Positions 25,378-34,989 of a stretch of DNA of 64,000 nucleotides are shown here, in pieces. The position numbers and the translations under genes are program-made. Each line of letters opens with the position of its first letter. Positions within the stretch are counted from its first letter, which is position 1. The notes beneath the pieces were generated by a model. It was not told the DNA's origin. It searched no databases and saw only the letters and a list, made by a program, of their open reading frames with translations. This DNA comes from Luteococcus japonicus (lineage in GTDB: Bacteria > Actinomycetota > Actinomycetes > Propionibacteriales > Propionibacteriaceae): NCBI RefSeq assembly GCF_003752415.1, contig NZ_RKHG01000001.1, forward strand, positions 2,294,001-2,358,000. Reading direction: 5' to 3'.

Positions 25378-26957
25378 GCGCCGCGCAGGGGCATTTCTAC
25401 GGCGTCGGCGTGGGGCCCGGTGACCCCGAACTGGTCACCCTGAAGGCGGCGCGACTGATCGGTGACGCCGACGTGGTGGCCTACCACGCGGCGGCCGGCA
25501 AGCCGTCGAATGCGCGGGGGATCGTCGCGGACCTGCTGCCCGAGGGGGTGGTGGAGGAGCGCCTGGAGTACCCGGTGACCACCGGCAGCACCGACCATCC
25601 CGGTGGCTATGCCGGGGCGATGGCGGACTTCTATGCGCACAGTGCCGCCCGGCTGGCTGCGCACCTGTCAGCGGGCCGCACCGTGGTGCTGCTGGCCGAG
25701 GGCGACCCCATGCTCTACGGCAGCTTCATGTACATGCATGACCGCTTGTCAGCGAGTTTCCCCACCGAGGTGGTGCCCGGCGTGCCGGCCTTCCTGGCGG
25801 CGACGGCGACCACCGCCAATCCGCTGGTGCGCCAGACCGACGTGCTGACGGTGCTGCCCGGCACCCTCGAAGAGCCGGAGTTGGCCCGTCGCCTGGCCGA
25901 CACCGACGGCGCCGTGATCATGAAGCTGGGCAGGAATTTCACCAAGGTGCGCAGGGCGCTCGCCGCGGCCGGCCGGCTGGACGGTGCGCTGTACGTGGAG
26001 CGTGCCTCGATGGAAGCCGAGCGTTGGCTCCCGGTCGCCGACGTCGATCCGGAGTCGGTGCCCTACTTCAGCCTCGTCGTGCTGCCCGGGGATGCCGCGC
26101 ACGGGAAGCGCTCCCGCACCCTCCCCGAGCCCTCTTCCTCGTTCCCCGAGTCTTCTCCCTCGTTCCCCGAGCTTGTCGAGGGGGCGACGGCGCCCGCCCC
26201 GGCCGAACTCCTGGTGGTGGGCCTGGGGCCCGGCCCCGACCGCTGGATCACCCCCGAGGTCTCCGACGCCCTGGCCCGGGTGCAGCACGTCGTCGGCTAC
26301 GGCCCCTATGTGAACCGCGTGCCGCAGCGCGAGGGGCTGACCCGGCATGCCAGCGGAAACACCGTCGAGGTGGACCGGGCGCGGCTCGCACTCGACCTGG
26401 CCCTGGCGGGGGAGTCCGTGGCGGTGGTCTCGGGCGGCGACGCCGGTGTCTTCGGAATGGCCTCGGCGGTCTTCGAGGCCGCCGAGGATCCACGTTTCGG
26501 TGGGGTGCCGGTCCGGGTGCTGCCCGGTGTGAGTGCCGTGCAGGCGGTCGCGGCCCGGGCAGGTGCCCCGGTGGGCGCCGACTTCGCCGTCGTCTCGCTG
26601 AGCGACCGGCTCAAGCCCTGGCAGGTGGTGGAGGAACGGCTGCGGCACATTGCCCGGGCTGATCTGGTGCTGGCCGTCTACAACCCCGCCTCCCGCAGCC
26701 GCACCGAGCAGGTTCACCGCTTCCGTGAGGTCCTGCTGGAGGAATGCAGCCCGCAGACCGTCGTCGTGATGGGCCGCGACGTGGGCCGCGCCGAGGAATC
26801 CTTGACAGTGACCACTCTGGAGGCGCTCGATCCGTCGGTGATCGACATGAAGTGCCTCCTCATCGTGGGATGCCGGGGGACGAGGGTGACCCCTTCCGGT
26901 CAGGTGTGGAGCCCCCGTTTCGTGCGTGCCGCGTCGGCCCAGGAGGCAATCCAGTGA
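25374..26957 (+). CDS. cobIJ: CobI-CobJ fused precorrin methyltransferase
   Basis: The 527 residues contain two SAM-dependent tetrapyrrole methyltransferase domains. The first (1-240) is CobI, precorrin-2 C20-methyltransferase: FYGVGVGPGDPELVTLKA, LLAEGDPMLYG, VVPGVPAFLAA. The second (about 275-520) is CobJ, precorrin-3B C17-methyltransferase: LLVVGLGPGP, VVGYGPYV, VVSGGDAGVFGMA, LPGVSAVQAVAARAGAPVG, VYNPASRSR. The fusion is known from actinobacteria. The linker holds SSSFPESSPSFPELVEG, from a tandem and a family C repeat. GTG 25374 lies behind AGGAGAAGGA and overlaps the cobH stop. Confidence 0.95.
   Translation: MSAAQGHFYGVGVGPGDPELVTLKAARLIGDADVVAYHAAAGKPSNARGIVADLLPEGVVEERLEYPVTTGSTDHPGGYAGAMADFYAHSAARLAAHLSAGRTVVLLAEGDPMLYGSFMYMHDRLSASFPTEVVPGVPAFLAATATTANPLVRQTDVLTVLPGTLEEPELARRLADTDGAVIMKLGRNFTKVRRALAAAGRLDGALYVERASMEAERWLPVADVDPESVPYFSLVVLPGDAAHGKRSRTLPEPSSSFPESSPSFPELVEGATAPAPAELLVVGLGPGPDRWITPEVSDALARVQHVVGYGPYVNRVPQREGLTRHASGNTVEVDRARLALDLALAGESVAVVSGGDAGVFGMASAVFEAAEDPRFGGVPVRVLPGVSAVQAVAARAGAPVGADFAVVSLSDRLKPWQVVEERLRHIARADLVLAVYNPASRSRTEQVHRFREVLLEECSPQTVVVMGRDVGRAEESLTVTTLEALDPSVIDMKCLLIVGCRGTRVTPSGQVWSPRFVRAASAQEAIQ
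26130..26190. repeat. Tandem plus family C half-repeat in the CobI-CobJ linker
   Basis: TCGTTCCCCGAG occurs twice, 21 bp apart, and runs into CCCCGAGCTTGTCGAGG. The block encodes SFPE-SSPSFPE-LVEG in frame between the two methyltransferase domains. Confidence 0.72.
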
Positions 26958-27703
26958 TCCACTTCGTGGGCGCCGGCCCCGGCGCCGCAGACCTGTTGAC
27001 CGTTCGGGCCACCCGCTTGCTGGCCACCGCCGACGTCGTGCTCTACCCGGGCACCTATCTGGACCCCGAGGTGCTGGCGCACGTCAGCGACGGTGCCGAA
27101 CTGGTCGACACCCAGCACCTGAGCCTCGACGAGATCACCGAGCACCTGGTGGCCGCAGAGCGTGACGGGCGTCAGACGGTCCGGTTGGGCACCGGCGACA
27201 TGAGCGTCTACTCGGCCCTGCACGAGCAGACCCGACGGTTGGACGCCGCCGGCGTGGAATGGGACGTGACGCCGGGCGTCCCCGCCTATGCCGCTGCCGC
27301 CGCGGCGGTGGGACGGGAACTGACGGTACCCCTGGTGGCGCAGTCGGTGGTGCTGACCCGCACCCGCGCCCGGTCCACCCCGATGCCCGACGGCGAGGAA
27401 CTCAAGAACTTTGCCGCCACCGGCGCGACGTTGGTGCTGCACCTTGCCATCACCCGTACCCGGGAGTTGATGGCAGAGCTGGAGCCTACCCATGGCCCCG
27501 ACTGCCCGGTGGTCGTCGTCAGCCGCGCCAGCCAACCCGAGGAGCAGGTGCTGCGCGGCACCGTCGGCACCATCGCCGACGCAGTGGAGCAGGCGGGTCT
27601 GAGGCAGGCCGCCGTGATCCTGGTGGGCCGGGCACTGGATGCCACCGGTGGCGAGAGCTACCTCTACGACGCGCAGCGGGAACGTCGGGCCCGCGCCAGC
27701 TGA
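26954..27703 (+). CDS. cobM: Precorrin-4 C11-methyltransferase
   Basis: The 249-residue SAM-dependent enzyme methylates C11 of precorrin-4. The tetrapyrrole methylase fold is shown by VIHFVGAGPGAADLLTVRA, VLYPGTYLDPEVL, VRLGTGDMSVYSAL, VTPGVPAYAAAAAAVGRELT and the C-terminal ILVGRAL. AGGAGG is 7 nt before GTG 26954, which overlaps the cobIJ stop. It is the last gene of the riboswitch 2 unit and faces cobL tail to tail with 8 bp between stops. Confidence 0.95.
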   Translation: MIHFVGAGPGAADLLTVRATRLLATADVVLYPGTYLDPEVLAHVSDGAELVDTQHLSLDEITEHLVAAERDGRQTVRLGTGDMSVYSALHEQTRRLDAAGVEWDVTPGVPAYAAAAAAVGRELTVPLVAQSVVLTRTRARSTPMPDGEELKNFAATGATLVLHLAITRTRELMAELEPTHGPDCPVVVVSRASQPEEQVLRGTVGTIADAVEQAGLRQAAVILVGRALDATGGESYLYDAQRERRARAS

Positions 27704-27711
27704 GGTCCCCG

Positions 27712-28938
27712 TTAGGACGACGGCCTGGTCCAGTGCCACTGGGTGACGGTGCGGGCGGGCCCCCAACCGGTGGAGCTGCCGCTGGCGTCACTGTTCTCAA
27801 CCGTCAGCCGGGTCAGTTCCCCGCCGCGTTCGGCGAGGGCCGTGGCCAGCAGTCTCTCGGTCTCCAGCGTCACGGCGTGGACGACGATCCGTCCGCCCGG
27901 CCGCAGCGCGTCCAGACAGGCCTCCAGCACACCGGGGCAGGTGGCGTCGCCGCCGATGAAGATCGCGTCAGGAGCCTCCAGGTCGGCCAGGGCGTCGGGC
28001 GTCGGTCCGTTGACCACGCGCAGCCCGGGAACCCCCAGCCGGTGGGCATTGCGGCAGGCGCGCTCGGCATTCCCAGCACTTGGTTCGACGGCGGTGGCGC
28101 GGCAGCTGGGGTGGCTGCGCATCCACTCGATGCCGAGGGACCCGGACCCGGCGGCGACATCCCACAGGTGCTCTCCCGGGAGGGGTTGCAGGCGGGACAG
28201 GGCACTGGCGCGCAGGTCTCTCCCGGTGATCTGGCCGTCGTGCTCATAGGCGTCGTCGGGCAGGCCCGGTGCCCATCCGGCCTCGGCGGGACCCGCCAGT
28301 TCCAGGGCCACGATGTTGAGCCTGGGGGACTCCCCCGCCCAGCCCTCGGCGCAACCGCCGTGCCGTGACTCCCGGTCCGAGCCCAGGTTCCCCAGCACGT
28401 GCAGCGTCGACTTGCCGTAGCCACAGGCGGTCAGCAGCGCCGCGAGTCGCTCGGGGGTGGTCTCGTCGGAACTCAGCACCAGCACGCGACGCCCGGGGGC
28501 CAGCTCGCGCAGCGCCAGTTCCACCGGCCGTCCGACGACGCTGACCACCGCGCAACCCTCGGCTGACCAACCCATCCGCGCACGCGCCAGCGCCACCGAG
28601 GAGACCGCCGGATCGATCTCCACCCGCTCGGCACCCAGCAGTTCCACCAGGGTGGTGCCGATGCCGCTCACCAACGGATCGCCACTGGCCAGCACCGTGA
28701 CCTGCGCCGCGGCCGGCAGTGAGCCGAGCAATCCGGGAAGTGTCTCCCGCAGGGGCGAGGGCCACGGCTCGCGACGCTGCCCCTCGACGTCGGGAAGCAT
28801 CGCCAGGTGTCTGGCGCCGCCCAGCACCACATCGGCCTGCAACAGCTCCTCACGCTGGGAACAGGTCAGCCCGGCCCAGCCTTCGGCGCCAATTCCCAGC
28901 ACCAGCAGGTGCGGCCCGTCTGCGGTGCGCAAGGTCAT
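27712..28938 (-). CDS. cobL: Precorrin-6Y C5,15-methyltransferase (decarboxylating)
   Basis: The 408 residues fuse a CbiE domain (about 8-205: LLVLGIGAEGWAGLT, VVLGGARHL, VLASGDPLVSGIG) and a CbiT domain (about 235-400: DVAAGSGSLGIEW, AVEPSAGNAERACRN, DAIFIGGDA). The enzyme methylates C5 and C15 and removes the C12 acetate carboxyl. It stands alone on the minus strand, divergent from the riboswitch 3 gene. It has no ribosome site, but TAGCGT lies 6 nt before ATG, suggesting a leaderless transcript not covered by a riboswitch. Confidence 0.95.
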   Translation of the reverse strand: MTLRTADGPHLLVLGIGAEGWAGLTCSQREELLQADVVLGGARHLAMLPDVEGQRREPWPSPLRETLPGLLGSLPAAAQVTVLASGDPLVSGIGTTLVELLGAERVEIDPAVSSVALARARMGWSAEGCAVVSVVGRPVELALRELAPGRRVLVLSSDETTPERLAALLTACGYGKSTLHVLGNLGSDRESRHGGCAEGWAGESPRLNIVALELAGPAEAGWAPGLPDDAYEHDGQITGRDLRASALSRLQPLPGEHLWDVAAGSGSLGIEWMRSHPSCRATAVEPSAGNAERACRNAHRLGVPGLRVVNGPTPDALADLEAPDAIFIGGDATCPGVLEACLDALRPGGRIVVHAVTLETERLLATALAERGGELTRLTVENSDASGSSTGWGPARTVTQWHWTRPSS

Positions 28939-28944
28939 GCAGGA

Positions 28945-28950
28945 ACGCTA
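28945..28950 (-). promoter_or_regulatory. Leaderless-type -10 site for cobL
   Basis: TAGCGT on the minus strand ends 6 nt before the cobL ATG, placing the transcript start at the start codon. Confidence 0.5.
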
Positions 28951-28998
28951 GCGCTCCCCTTGTCGGGCCGCATCCGCGCTAGGGTGGGCGGAGCACGA

Positions 28999-29115
28999 GG
29001 TGCCCCGATCGGCCAGTCCGGGAGGGGAGAATCTGGGAAGCCGGTGGGAGTCCGGCACAGGCCCGCTGCGGTGATCGACGAAAGTCGTCAGTCCGAAGAC
29101 CGGCCTCGCGCATTT
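28999..29115 (+). promoter_or_regulatory. Cobalamin riboswitch 3, leader of the ChlI-ChlD gene
   Basis: Conserved blocks are GGGAAGCCGGTGGGAGTCCG, GCACAGGCCCGCTGCGGTGA and the B12 box AGTCCGAAGACCGGCC. GAGGTGCC at 28997 lies at the 5' side. The aptamer ends about 30 nt before the start codon, which fits control of translation initiation. Confidence 0.93.
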
Positions 29116-29145
29116 CCTGTCCGGCAACGAATGAGCGGGAGCCTC

Positions 29146-31314
29146 ATGCCACAGCACTATCCCTTCACGGCCATCGTCGGTTGCGAGCCAGACGCGCTCG
29201 ACCCGATGGGCCTGTCCCTGGTGCTCAGCACCATCTCGCCCCAGGTCGGTGGGGTGCTGGTGCGCGGCCAGAAGGGCACCGCCAAGTCGACCGCGGTGCG
29301 CGCCCTGGCCGAGGTGCTGCCACGGATCAGCGTCTACGACGGCGACCGTTTCTCCATCGATCCCGACGATCCGCAGGCCATCTCACCCGACGGCCCCTTC
29401 ACCGCAGAGAGCGCGCGTCACGAACGTCCGGTGCGGCTGGTCGAGCTGCCCGTCGGCGCCACCGAGGACCGGGTCCTCGGCTCACTGCACCTACAGAGTG
29501 CCTTGTCAGCAGGCGAGGTGAGCTATGAGCCCGGCCTTCTGGCCCGGGCCCACCGCGGCATCCTCTACGTCGACGAGGTGAACCTGCTGCACGACCACCT
29601 GGTCGACCTGCTGCTGGATGCCGCCGCCATGGGCCGTTCCACCGTCGAGCGCGACGGCATCTCGGTGAGCCACCAGGCGCGCTTCGTCCTGATCGGCACC
29701 ATGAACCCGGAGGAGGGCGAGCTGCGCCCGCAGCTGCTCGACCGCTTCGGCCTCACCGTCGAGGTCTCCGCCCCGAATGAGCACGCCGCCCGCGCCGCCG
29801 TGGTGCGCCGCCGGATGGCCTTCGACAGCGATCCCACAGCCTTCATCGCCGCCCATGCCGCCGACGAAGCGGCCCTGAGCGCGCGGATCGCCGATGCCCA
29901 GCAGCGCCTCGGCGCCGTCCGGCTGGGCGACGCCGCACTGCTCAAGATCGCCGAGGTCTGCGCCGCCTTCGAAGTGGACGGCCTGCGCGCCGACATCGTC
30001 ACCGCCCGCACCGCCATCGCCCACGCCGCCTGGTGCGGCCGGGCCAGCGTCACGCGCGAGGACATCCGCCAGGCAGCGCTGCTCGCCCTGCCGCACCGCC
30101 GCCGTCGCAACCCCTTCGATGCGCCCGGCATGGACGAGGAGCTGCTCGACCAGATCCTGGGCGACGACGAACTGCCACCCGACGAGCCGCACAAACCCGA
30201 CGAACCCGGCCCCGAGGACCCCGAACAGGGCGAGGCCACCGACCCGCAGGGCGACCTGCCGCAGGGAGATGGTCAGGGAAAAGCACCTGAGGGTGGCCCC
30301 GACCAGGAGCCACCCGCCGTCGACCAGCCCCGGGACACCCCGGAGAACAGTTCCGACGTGAACCCGCCCGAGCAGGACCTCCCGGCCCCTCCGCCCACCG
30401 GCGCGGTCCCGGAGACCGTCGTGCAGGCCGGTACCCCGTCGCCCCGGCCACGCACCTTCACCGTCCGAGGCCTTGGTGAAGGGGCCGCGGGGCGACGTTC
30501 CCGGGCCATCACGTCGAGCGGCCGCCGGGTGGGGGCTCGCCGCCCCGAGTCGGGGCCCGGTTCCCTGCACCTGGTGGAGACGCTGCGCGCCGCGGCGGGG
30601 GAGCAGCCCCGCCGCCGCGCCCTGCAGCCTCCGACCCCCGAGCCGGTCGAGGGGCTCGACATCCGCGCCGAAGACCTGCGCCTGGCAGTGCGTGAGGGGC
30701 GGGAGGCCAACCTGGTGCTCTTCTGCGTCGATGCCTCCGGTTCGATGGCGGCACGCAAACGCATGGTGCAGGTGAAGACCGCGATCCTCAGCCTGCTGCT
30801 GGATGCCTACCGTCGGCGCGACAAGGTGGGCCTGGTGACCTTCCGCGGGCAGGGCGCGGAGCTGGCCCTGCCACCGACCCGCAGCATCGACATTGCCGCG
30901 GCCCGGCTCGACGAGATCCCCGCGGGTGGCCGCACCCCGCTTGCCGAAGGACTGCTGGAGACCGCCCGGGTGCTGCGACGCGAGCAGCTGCGCGACCCCC
31001 AGCTGCGCCCGCTGCTGGTGCTGGTCACGGACGGCCGCGCCACAGCCGGGGCGGGGGCCGTCGACCGGTCACGCCAGGCAGCGGACTTCGTCGCCGGCCT
31101 GGGGATCTCGACGGTGGTGATCGACGGGGAGCAGGGCCCGCTGCGCCTCGGGCTGGCGCGCCAGCTGGCCACGCGCATGGGCGCCGAGCACGTGCCCGTC
31201 GACGAGGTCACCGCAGACGGCCTGACCCGCACCGTGCGGTCGCAGCTGCCGCTGTCACACCCGGCCCCAAGCACTCACTCGTCGTCCTCCAGGTCTCCCT
31301 CGACCTCCAGGTAG
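29146..31314 (+). CDS. ChlI-ChlD fused chelatase subunit, partner of CobN
   Basis: The 722 residues combine an AAA+ domain like ChlI/BchI and a C-terminal von Willebrand A domain like ChlD/BchD. Walker A is RGQKGTAKST (40-49), Walker B is GILYVDEVNLL, sensor 1 is LIGTMNPEEGELRPQLLDRFG, and the MIDAS motif is DASGSM near residue 528. An acidic Pro-rich linker (about 335-480) joins them. With CobN it should form the ATP-dependent cobalt chelatase, in place of CobS/CobT. GGGAG precedes ATG 29146; ATG 29131 is less likely. Its last 40 bp overlap the end of cobN on the other strand. Confidence 0.93.
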   Translation: MPQHYPFTAIVGCEPDALDPMGLSLVLSTISPQVGGVLVRGQKGTAKSTAVRALAEVLPRISVYDGDRFSIDPDDPQAISPDGPFTAESARHERPVRLVELPVGATEDRVLGSLHLQSALSAGEVSYEPGLLARAHRGILYVDEVNLLHDHLVDLLLDAAAMGRSTVERDGISVSHQARFVLIGTMNPEEGELRPQLLDRFGLTVEVSAPNEHAARAAVVRRRMAFDSDPTAFIAAHAADEAALSARIADAQQRLGAVRLGDAALLKIAEVCAAFEVDGLRADIVTARTAIAHAAWCGRASVTREDIRQAALLALPHRRRRNPFDAPGMDEELLDQILGDDELPPDEPHKPDEPGPEDPEQGEATDPQGDLPQGDGQGKAPEGGPDQEPPAVDQPRDTPENSSDVNPPEQDLPAPPPTGAVPETVVQAGTPSPRPRTFTVRGLGEGAAGRRSRAITSSGRRVGARRPESGPGSLHLVETLRAAAGEQPRRRALQPPTPEPVEGLDIRAEDLRLAVREGREANLVLFCVDASGSMAARKRMVQVKTAILSLLLDAYRRRDKVGLVTFRGQGAELALPPTRSIDIAAARLDEIPAGGRTPLAEGLLETARVLRREQLRDPQLRPLLVLVTDGRATAGAGAVDRSRQAADFVAGLGISTVVIDGEQGPLRLGLARQLATRMGAEHVPVDEVTADGLTRTVRSQLPLSHPAPSTHSSSSRSPSTSR
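30638..30660. repeat. Family C repeat in the chelatase linker
   Basis: CCCCGAGCCGGTCGAGGGG followed by CTCGAC encodes PEPVEGLD in frame in the linker before the von Willebrand domain. Confidence 0.65.
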
Positions 31315-34300
31315 ACCTGCTGCAACTGCTGCATCAGGTCGGCGTCGGGCTGCTCCCACAGGCCACGCTCGGCGGCCTCGTGCAGGCGTTCCACGATCCC
31401 GCGTAGCGCCCACGGATTGCTGGTGCGCATGAACTCCTGCGTGGTCTCGTCCAGCACGTACTCGCGCGCCACCCGGTCGTACATCCAGTCCTCGACGACG
31501 CCGGCGGTGGCGTCGAAACCGAAGAGGTAGTCGACGGTGGCGGCCAGCTCGAAGGCCCCCTTGTAACCGTGGCGCTGCATCGCCGCGATCCACCGGGGAT
31601 TGACGACGCGGGCGCGGAAGACGCGGGCGGTCTCCTCGCTCAGGCTGCGGGTGCGGACCCGGTCCGGGCTGGTGGAGTCACCCACATAGGCCTTGGGCTC
31701 CGCGCCGGTCAGTGCCCGCACGGTGGCGATCATGCCGCCGTGGTACTGGTAGTAGTCGTCGGAGTCGATGATGTCGTGCTCGGCGGAGTCGACATTCTTG
31801 GCGGCCACCTGGATGCGCCGGTAGTTGGTGCGCATGTCGTCGCTGGCGGGAACGCCGTCCAGTCCGCGCCCGTAGGCGAAGCCGCCCCAGGCCGTGTAGA
31901 CCTGCGCCAGGTCGTCGTCACTGCGCCAGTTGCCGCTCTCCACCACCTGCAGGATTCCCGCCCCGTAGCTGCCGGGCTTCGAGCCGAAGATGCGGGTGCG
32001 GGCGCGCCGCTGGTCGCCGTGTTCGGCCTGGTCTGCCAGGGCGTGGGCGCGCACGTAGTTCTGGTCGTCGGGCTCGTCCAGTTCCGCCACCATCGCCACC
32101 GCGTCGTCCAGCATGGCGATGACGTGGGGGAAGGCGTCGCGGAAGAAGCCCGAGATGCGCACCGTCACGTCGATGCGGGGACGGCCCAGTTCGGCCAGCG
32201 GCACCACCTCCAGCCGGCTGACCCGACGCGAGGCCTCGTCCCATTCGGGGCGCACGCCCATCAGGGCCAGCACCTCGGCGATGTCGTCGCCGCTGGTCCG
32301 CATCGCGGAGGTGCCCCACACACTCAGCCCCACCGACGTGGGGTAGGCGCCCGTCTCGGCCAGGTGGCGCTGCAGCAAGGAGTCGGCCATCGCCTGACCC
32401 GTCTGCCAGGCAAGCCGCGACGGCACCGCGCGCGGGTCGACGGTGTAGAAGTTGCGCCCGGTCGGCAGCACGTTCACCAGCCCGCGCAGTGGGGATCCCG
32501 ACGGCCCCGACGGGATGAAACCACCCTCCAGCGCGTGCAGCACGGCAGTCAGCTCGTCGGTGGTGCGATCCAGCCGCGGCACCACCTGTTCTGCGGCGAA
32601 GCGCAGCACCTGGGCCACCTCGCCCCTCGACAAGCTCGGGGATCGTGGTGGGATTTCATGTCCGTCGGCCGAGCCTGTCGAGGCCCCGAGCACCCGGGAG
32701 ACCACGTCATCGGCACGTTCGGGATCCCAACCGGCCTCCTCCATCGCCTGCACCAGTGCGCGGGCCTCTGCCTCCACCTCGTCGGTGCGCGCCGAGTCGG
32801 CGTCGTCCCCGAGCCCGAGGGCGCGACGGAGCCCCGGCACGGCATCACTCGCGCCGCCCCAGACCTGCTGCGCGCGCAGGATCGCCAGCACCAGGTTGAC
32901 CCGCGCCTCACCGGCGGGCGCAGCGCCCAGGGTGTGCAGGCCGTCGCGGATCTGCGCGTCCTTGATCTCACACAGCCAGCCGTCGACGTGCAGCAGGAAG
33001 TCGTCGAACTCCTCGTCCTGCGGCCTTTCCTCCAGGCCCAGGTCACGGTGCATCTCCGCGGCGCGCATCAGCGCCCAGATCTCACCGCGCACCGCCGGCA
33101 GCTTCGCCGGGTCCATCGACGCGATGTTGGCGTGTTCGTCGAGCAGCTGCTCCAGCCGGGCGATGTCGCCATAGCTCTCGGCGCGCGCCATCGGCGGCAC
33201 CAGGTGGTCGACGATCACCGCATGTGCCCGACGCTTGGCCTGCGCCCCCTCGCCCGGATCGTTGACGAGGAAGGGGTAGACCAGCGGCAGCGAGCCGATC
33301 GCGGCGTCGGGTCCGCAGGCTGCGCTCAGCGCCGCATTCTTGCCCGGCAGCCACTCCATCGAGCCGTGCTTGCCCAGGTGCACCACGGCGTGCGCGCCGA
33401 AGCCGTGCTCGAGCCACCGATAGGCGCCGATGTAGTGGTGGCTGGGGGCCATGTCCGGGTCGTGGTAGATCGCGACGGGGTTCTCGCCGAAGCCGCGCGG
33501 CGGCTGGATCAGGATCACCACATTGCCGGCCTGCAGGGTGGCCAGCACCAGTTCCCCGTCGTCATTGACGAACAGGCTGCCCGGTCCCTCGCCCCAGGCC
33601 TCCCGCATCCGGTCGCGCAGTTCGACGGGCAGGTCGGCGGTCCACTCGCGGTACTGCTCGGCCGTGATCCGCACGTGCGCGTCGGTGAGCTGCGCGCTGG
33701 TGAGCCACTCCTCGTCCTGACCACCGGCGGCGATCAGGGCGTGGATCAGCGCATCACCCGCGCGGGTCTCGGCCTCGGGGCTGCCGTCGGAGCCGTCGAC
33801 GATCCGGGTCACCTCATTGTCGCCACCCAGGTCATAGCCCTGTTCGCGGAGCCGACGCAGCAGGCGGATCGCCGAGACGGGCGTGTCCAGGCCCACCGCA
33901 TTGCCGATCCGGGCGTGCTTGGTGGGGTAGGCGCTCAGCACCAGCGCCAGCTTCTTGTCCCGGTTGGGCGTGTGGCGCAGCCGGGCATGATTGACGGCCA
34001 GCCGCGCCAACCGGGTGCAGCGCTCCGGGTCCGCGACATAACGGGGCAGACCCTCGTCGTCGAACTCCTTGAAGCTGAAGGGGCCGGCGATGATGCGGCC
34101 GTCGAATTCCGGGATCGCGATCTGGGTGGCCGAGTCCAGCGGTGTGACGCCTTCGTCATTGTCCTGCCACTCGGTGCGGCTGCTGGTCAGGCACAGGCCC
34201 TGGATGATCGGGATGTCGAGTTCCGCCATCCGGGCGACGTCCCACGCCTCGTCATCGCCGCCCGCCTGGGCGCTGGCCGGGGAGGAACCACCAGCGGCGA

Positions 34301-34943
34301 GCACCGTGACCACCAGGGCATCCAGGCTCGCCAACGCCTGGTAGAGCTCGTCGGGGGCCTGCCGCAGCGAGCCCGCGAAGATGGGCAGCCCCACCGCGAG
34401 CCCCGTCGCATCGATCGCGTCGGCCAGGTCGTGCGCAAAGGCGGCATTGCCACTGACCTCGTGGGCGCGGTAGTAGAGGACGCCCACCGTGGGCAGCTCC
34501 TGCGCCCCGGGCTCCTGCTCCCTCGCCGCCCAACCCCAGGCCGGGACCGGGTGCGGTGGCTCGAAACCCTCACCGGTGAGCAGCACCGTGTCGGACAGGA
34601 AGGCGTGCAGCTGGCGCAGGTTGGCGGGGCCACCCTCGGCCAGGTAGCGGTGGGCCTGGGCGGCGACACCGATCGGCACGCTGGACAGCTCCATCAGCTG
34701 GGCGCTGGGTTCCTGCTCGCCGCCCAGCACCACCATCGGCCTTGTGTCGGCGATGCGGCGGAAGCCCTCGCACAGGTCCTGTGGGCCGCCCAGGATGCGG
34801 GTCACCACCAGGTCGCACCCGGCGACCTCGTCGGCCATTTCCTGGTGCATCGGGCGGGACGGATTGCCCAACAGGTAGTCGGAGCCGCTGGCGCGGGCCG
34901 AGAGCAGGTCGGTGTCGGACGTGGACAGCAGGGCGATGCGCAT
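31275..34943 (-). CDS. cobN: Cobaltochelatase large subunit CobN
   Basis: The 1222-residue CobN inserts Co2+ into hydrogenobyrinate a,c-diamide. Family features include the N-terminal MRIALLSTSDTDLLSAR, LVVTRILGG, LQAGNVVILIQPPRGFGENP, HLGKHGSMEWLPGKNAALS, SVGLSVWGTSAMRTSGDD and YYQYHGGMIATVRALTG. An Asp/Glu-rich tail ends the protein. An insertion near residue 760-780 contains GASTGSADGHEIPPRSPSLS from a family C pair. ATG 34943 has GGAGGAG upstream and lies below riboswitch 4. Length matches actinobacterial CobN. The opposite strand is open for 1152 codons but is only shadow. Confidence 0.96.
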   Translation of the reverse strand: MRIALLSTSDTDLLSARASGSDYLLGNPSRPMHQEMADEVAGCDLVVTRILGGPQDLCEGFRRIADTRPMVVLGGEQEPSAQLMELSSVPIGVAAQAHRYLAEGGPANLRQLHAFLSDTVLLTGEGFEPPHPVPAWGWAAREQEPGAQELPTVGVLYYRAHEVSGNAAFAHDLADAIDATGLAVGLPIFAGSLRQAPDELYQALASLDALVVTVLAAGGSSPASAQAGGDDEAWDVARMAELDIPIIQGLCLTSSRTEWQDNDEGVTPLDSATQIAIPEFDGRIIAGPFSFKEFDDEGLPRYVADPERCTRLARLAVNHARLRHTPNRDKKLALVLSAYPTKHARIGNAVGLDTPVSAIRLLRRLREQGYDLGGDNEVTRIVDGSDGSPEAETRAGDALIHALIAAGGQDEEWLTSAQLTDAHVRITAEQYREWTADLPVELRDRMREAWGEGPGSLFVNDDGELVLATLQAGNVVILIQPPRGFGENPVAIYHDPDMAPSHHYIGAYRWLEHGFGAHAVVHLGKHGSMEWLPGKNAALSAACGPDAAIGSLPLVYPFLVNDPGEGAQAKRRAHAVIVDHLVPPMARAESYGDIARLEQLLDEHANIASMDPAKLPAVRGEIWALMRAAEMHRDLGLEERPQDEEFDDFLLHVDGWLCEIKDAQIRDGLHTLGAAPAGEARVNLVLAILRAQQVWGGASDAVPGLRRALGLGDDADSARTDEVEAEARALVQAMEEAGWDPERADDVVSRVLGASTGSADGHEIPPRSPSLSRGEVAQVLRFAAEQVVPRLDRTTDELTAVLHALEGGFIPSGPSGSPLRGLVNVLPTGRNFYTVDPRAVPSRLAWQTGQAMADSLLQRHLAETGAYPTSVGLSVWGTSAMRTSGDDIAEVLALMGVRPEWDEASRRVSRLEVVPLAELGRPRIDVTVRISGFFRDAFPHVIAMLDDAVAMVAELDEPDDQNYVRAHALADQAEHGDQRRARTRIFGSKPGSYGAGILQVVESGNWRSDDDLAQVYTAWGGFAYGRGLDGVPASDDMRTNYRRIQVAAKNVDSAEHDIIDSDDYYQYHGGMIATVRALTGAEPKAYVGDSTSPDRVRTRSLSEETARVFRARVVNPRWIAAMQRHGYKGAFELAATVDYLFGFDATAGVVEDWMYDRVAREYVLDETTQEFMRTSNPWALRGIVERLHEAAERGLWEQPDADLMQQLQQVYLEVEGDLEDDE
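32623..32685. repeat. Family C inverted pair inside cobN
   Basis: CCCCTCGACAAGCTCGGGG (32623-32641) and GGCCGAGCCTGTCGAGGCC (32667-32685) are inverted relative to each other with 25 bp between. The insert is in frame in CobN. Confidence 0.78.
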
Positions 34944-34959
34944 CGGCGCGTCTCCTCCC

Positions 34960-34977
34960 CCGGAGTTCTCGCTCCGG
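34960..34977 (-). promoter_or_regulatory. Hairpin next to the cobN ribosome site
   Basis: CCGGAG/CTCCGG with a six-base loop forms directly upstream of GGGGAGGAG in the cobN leader. It is a candidate expression platform of riboswitch 4. Confidence 0.45.
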
Positions 34978-34989
34978 AACGTGGGCATG

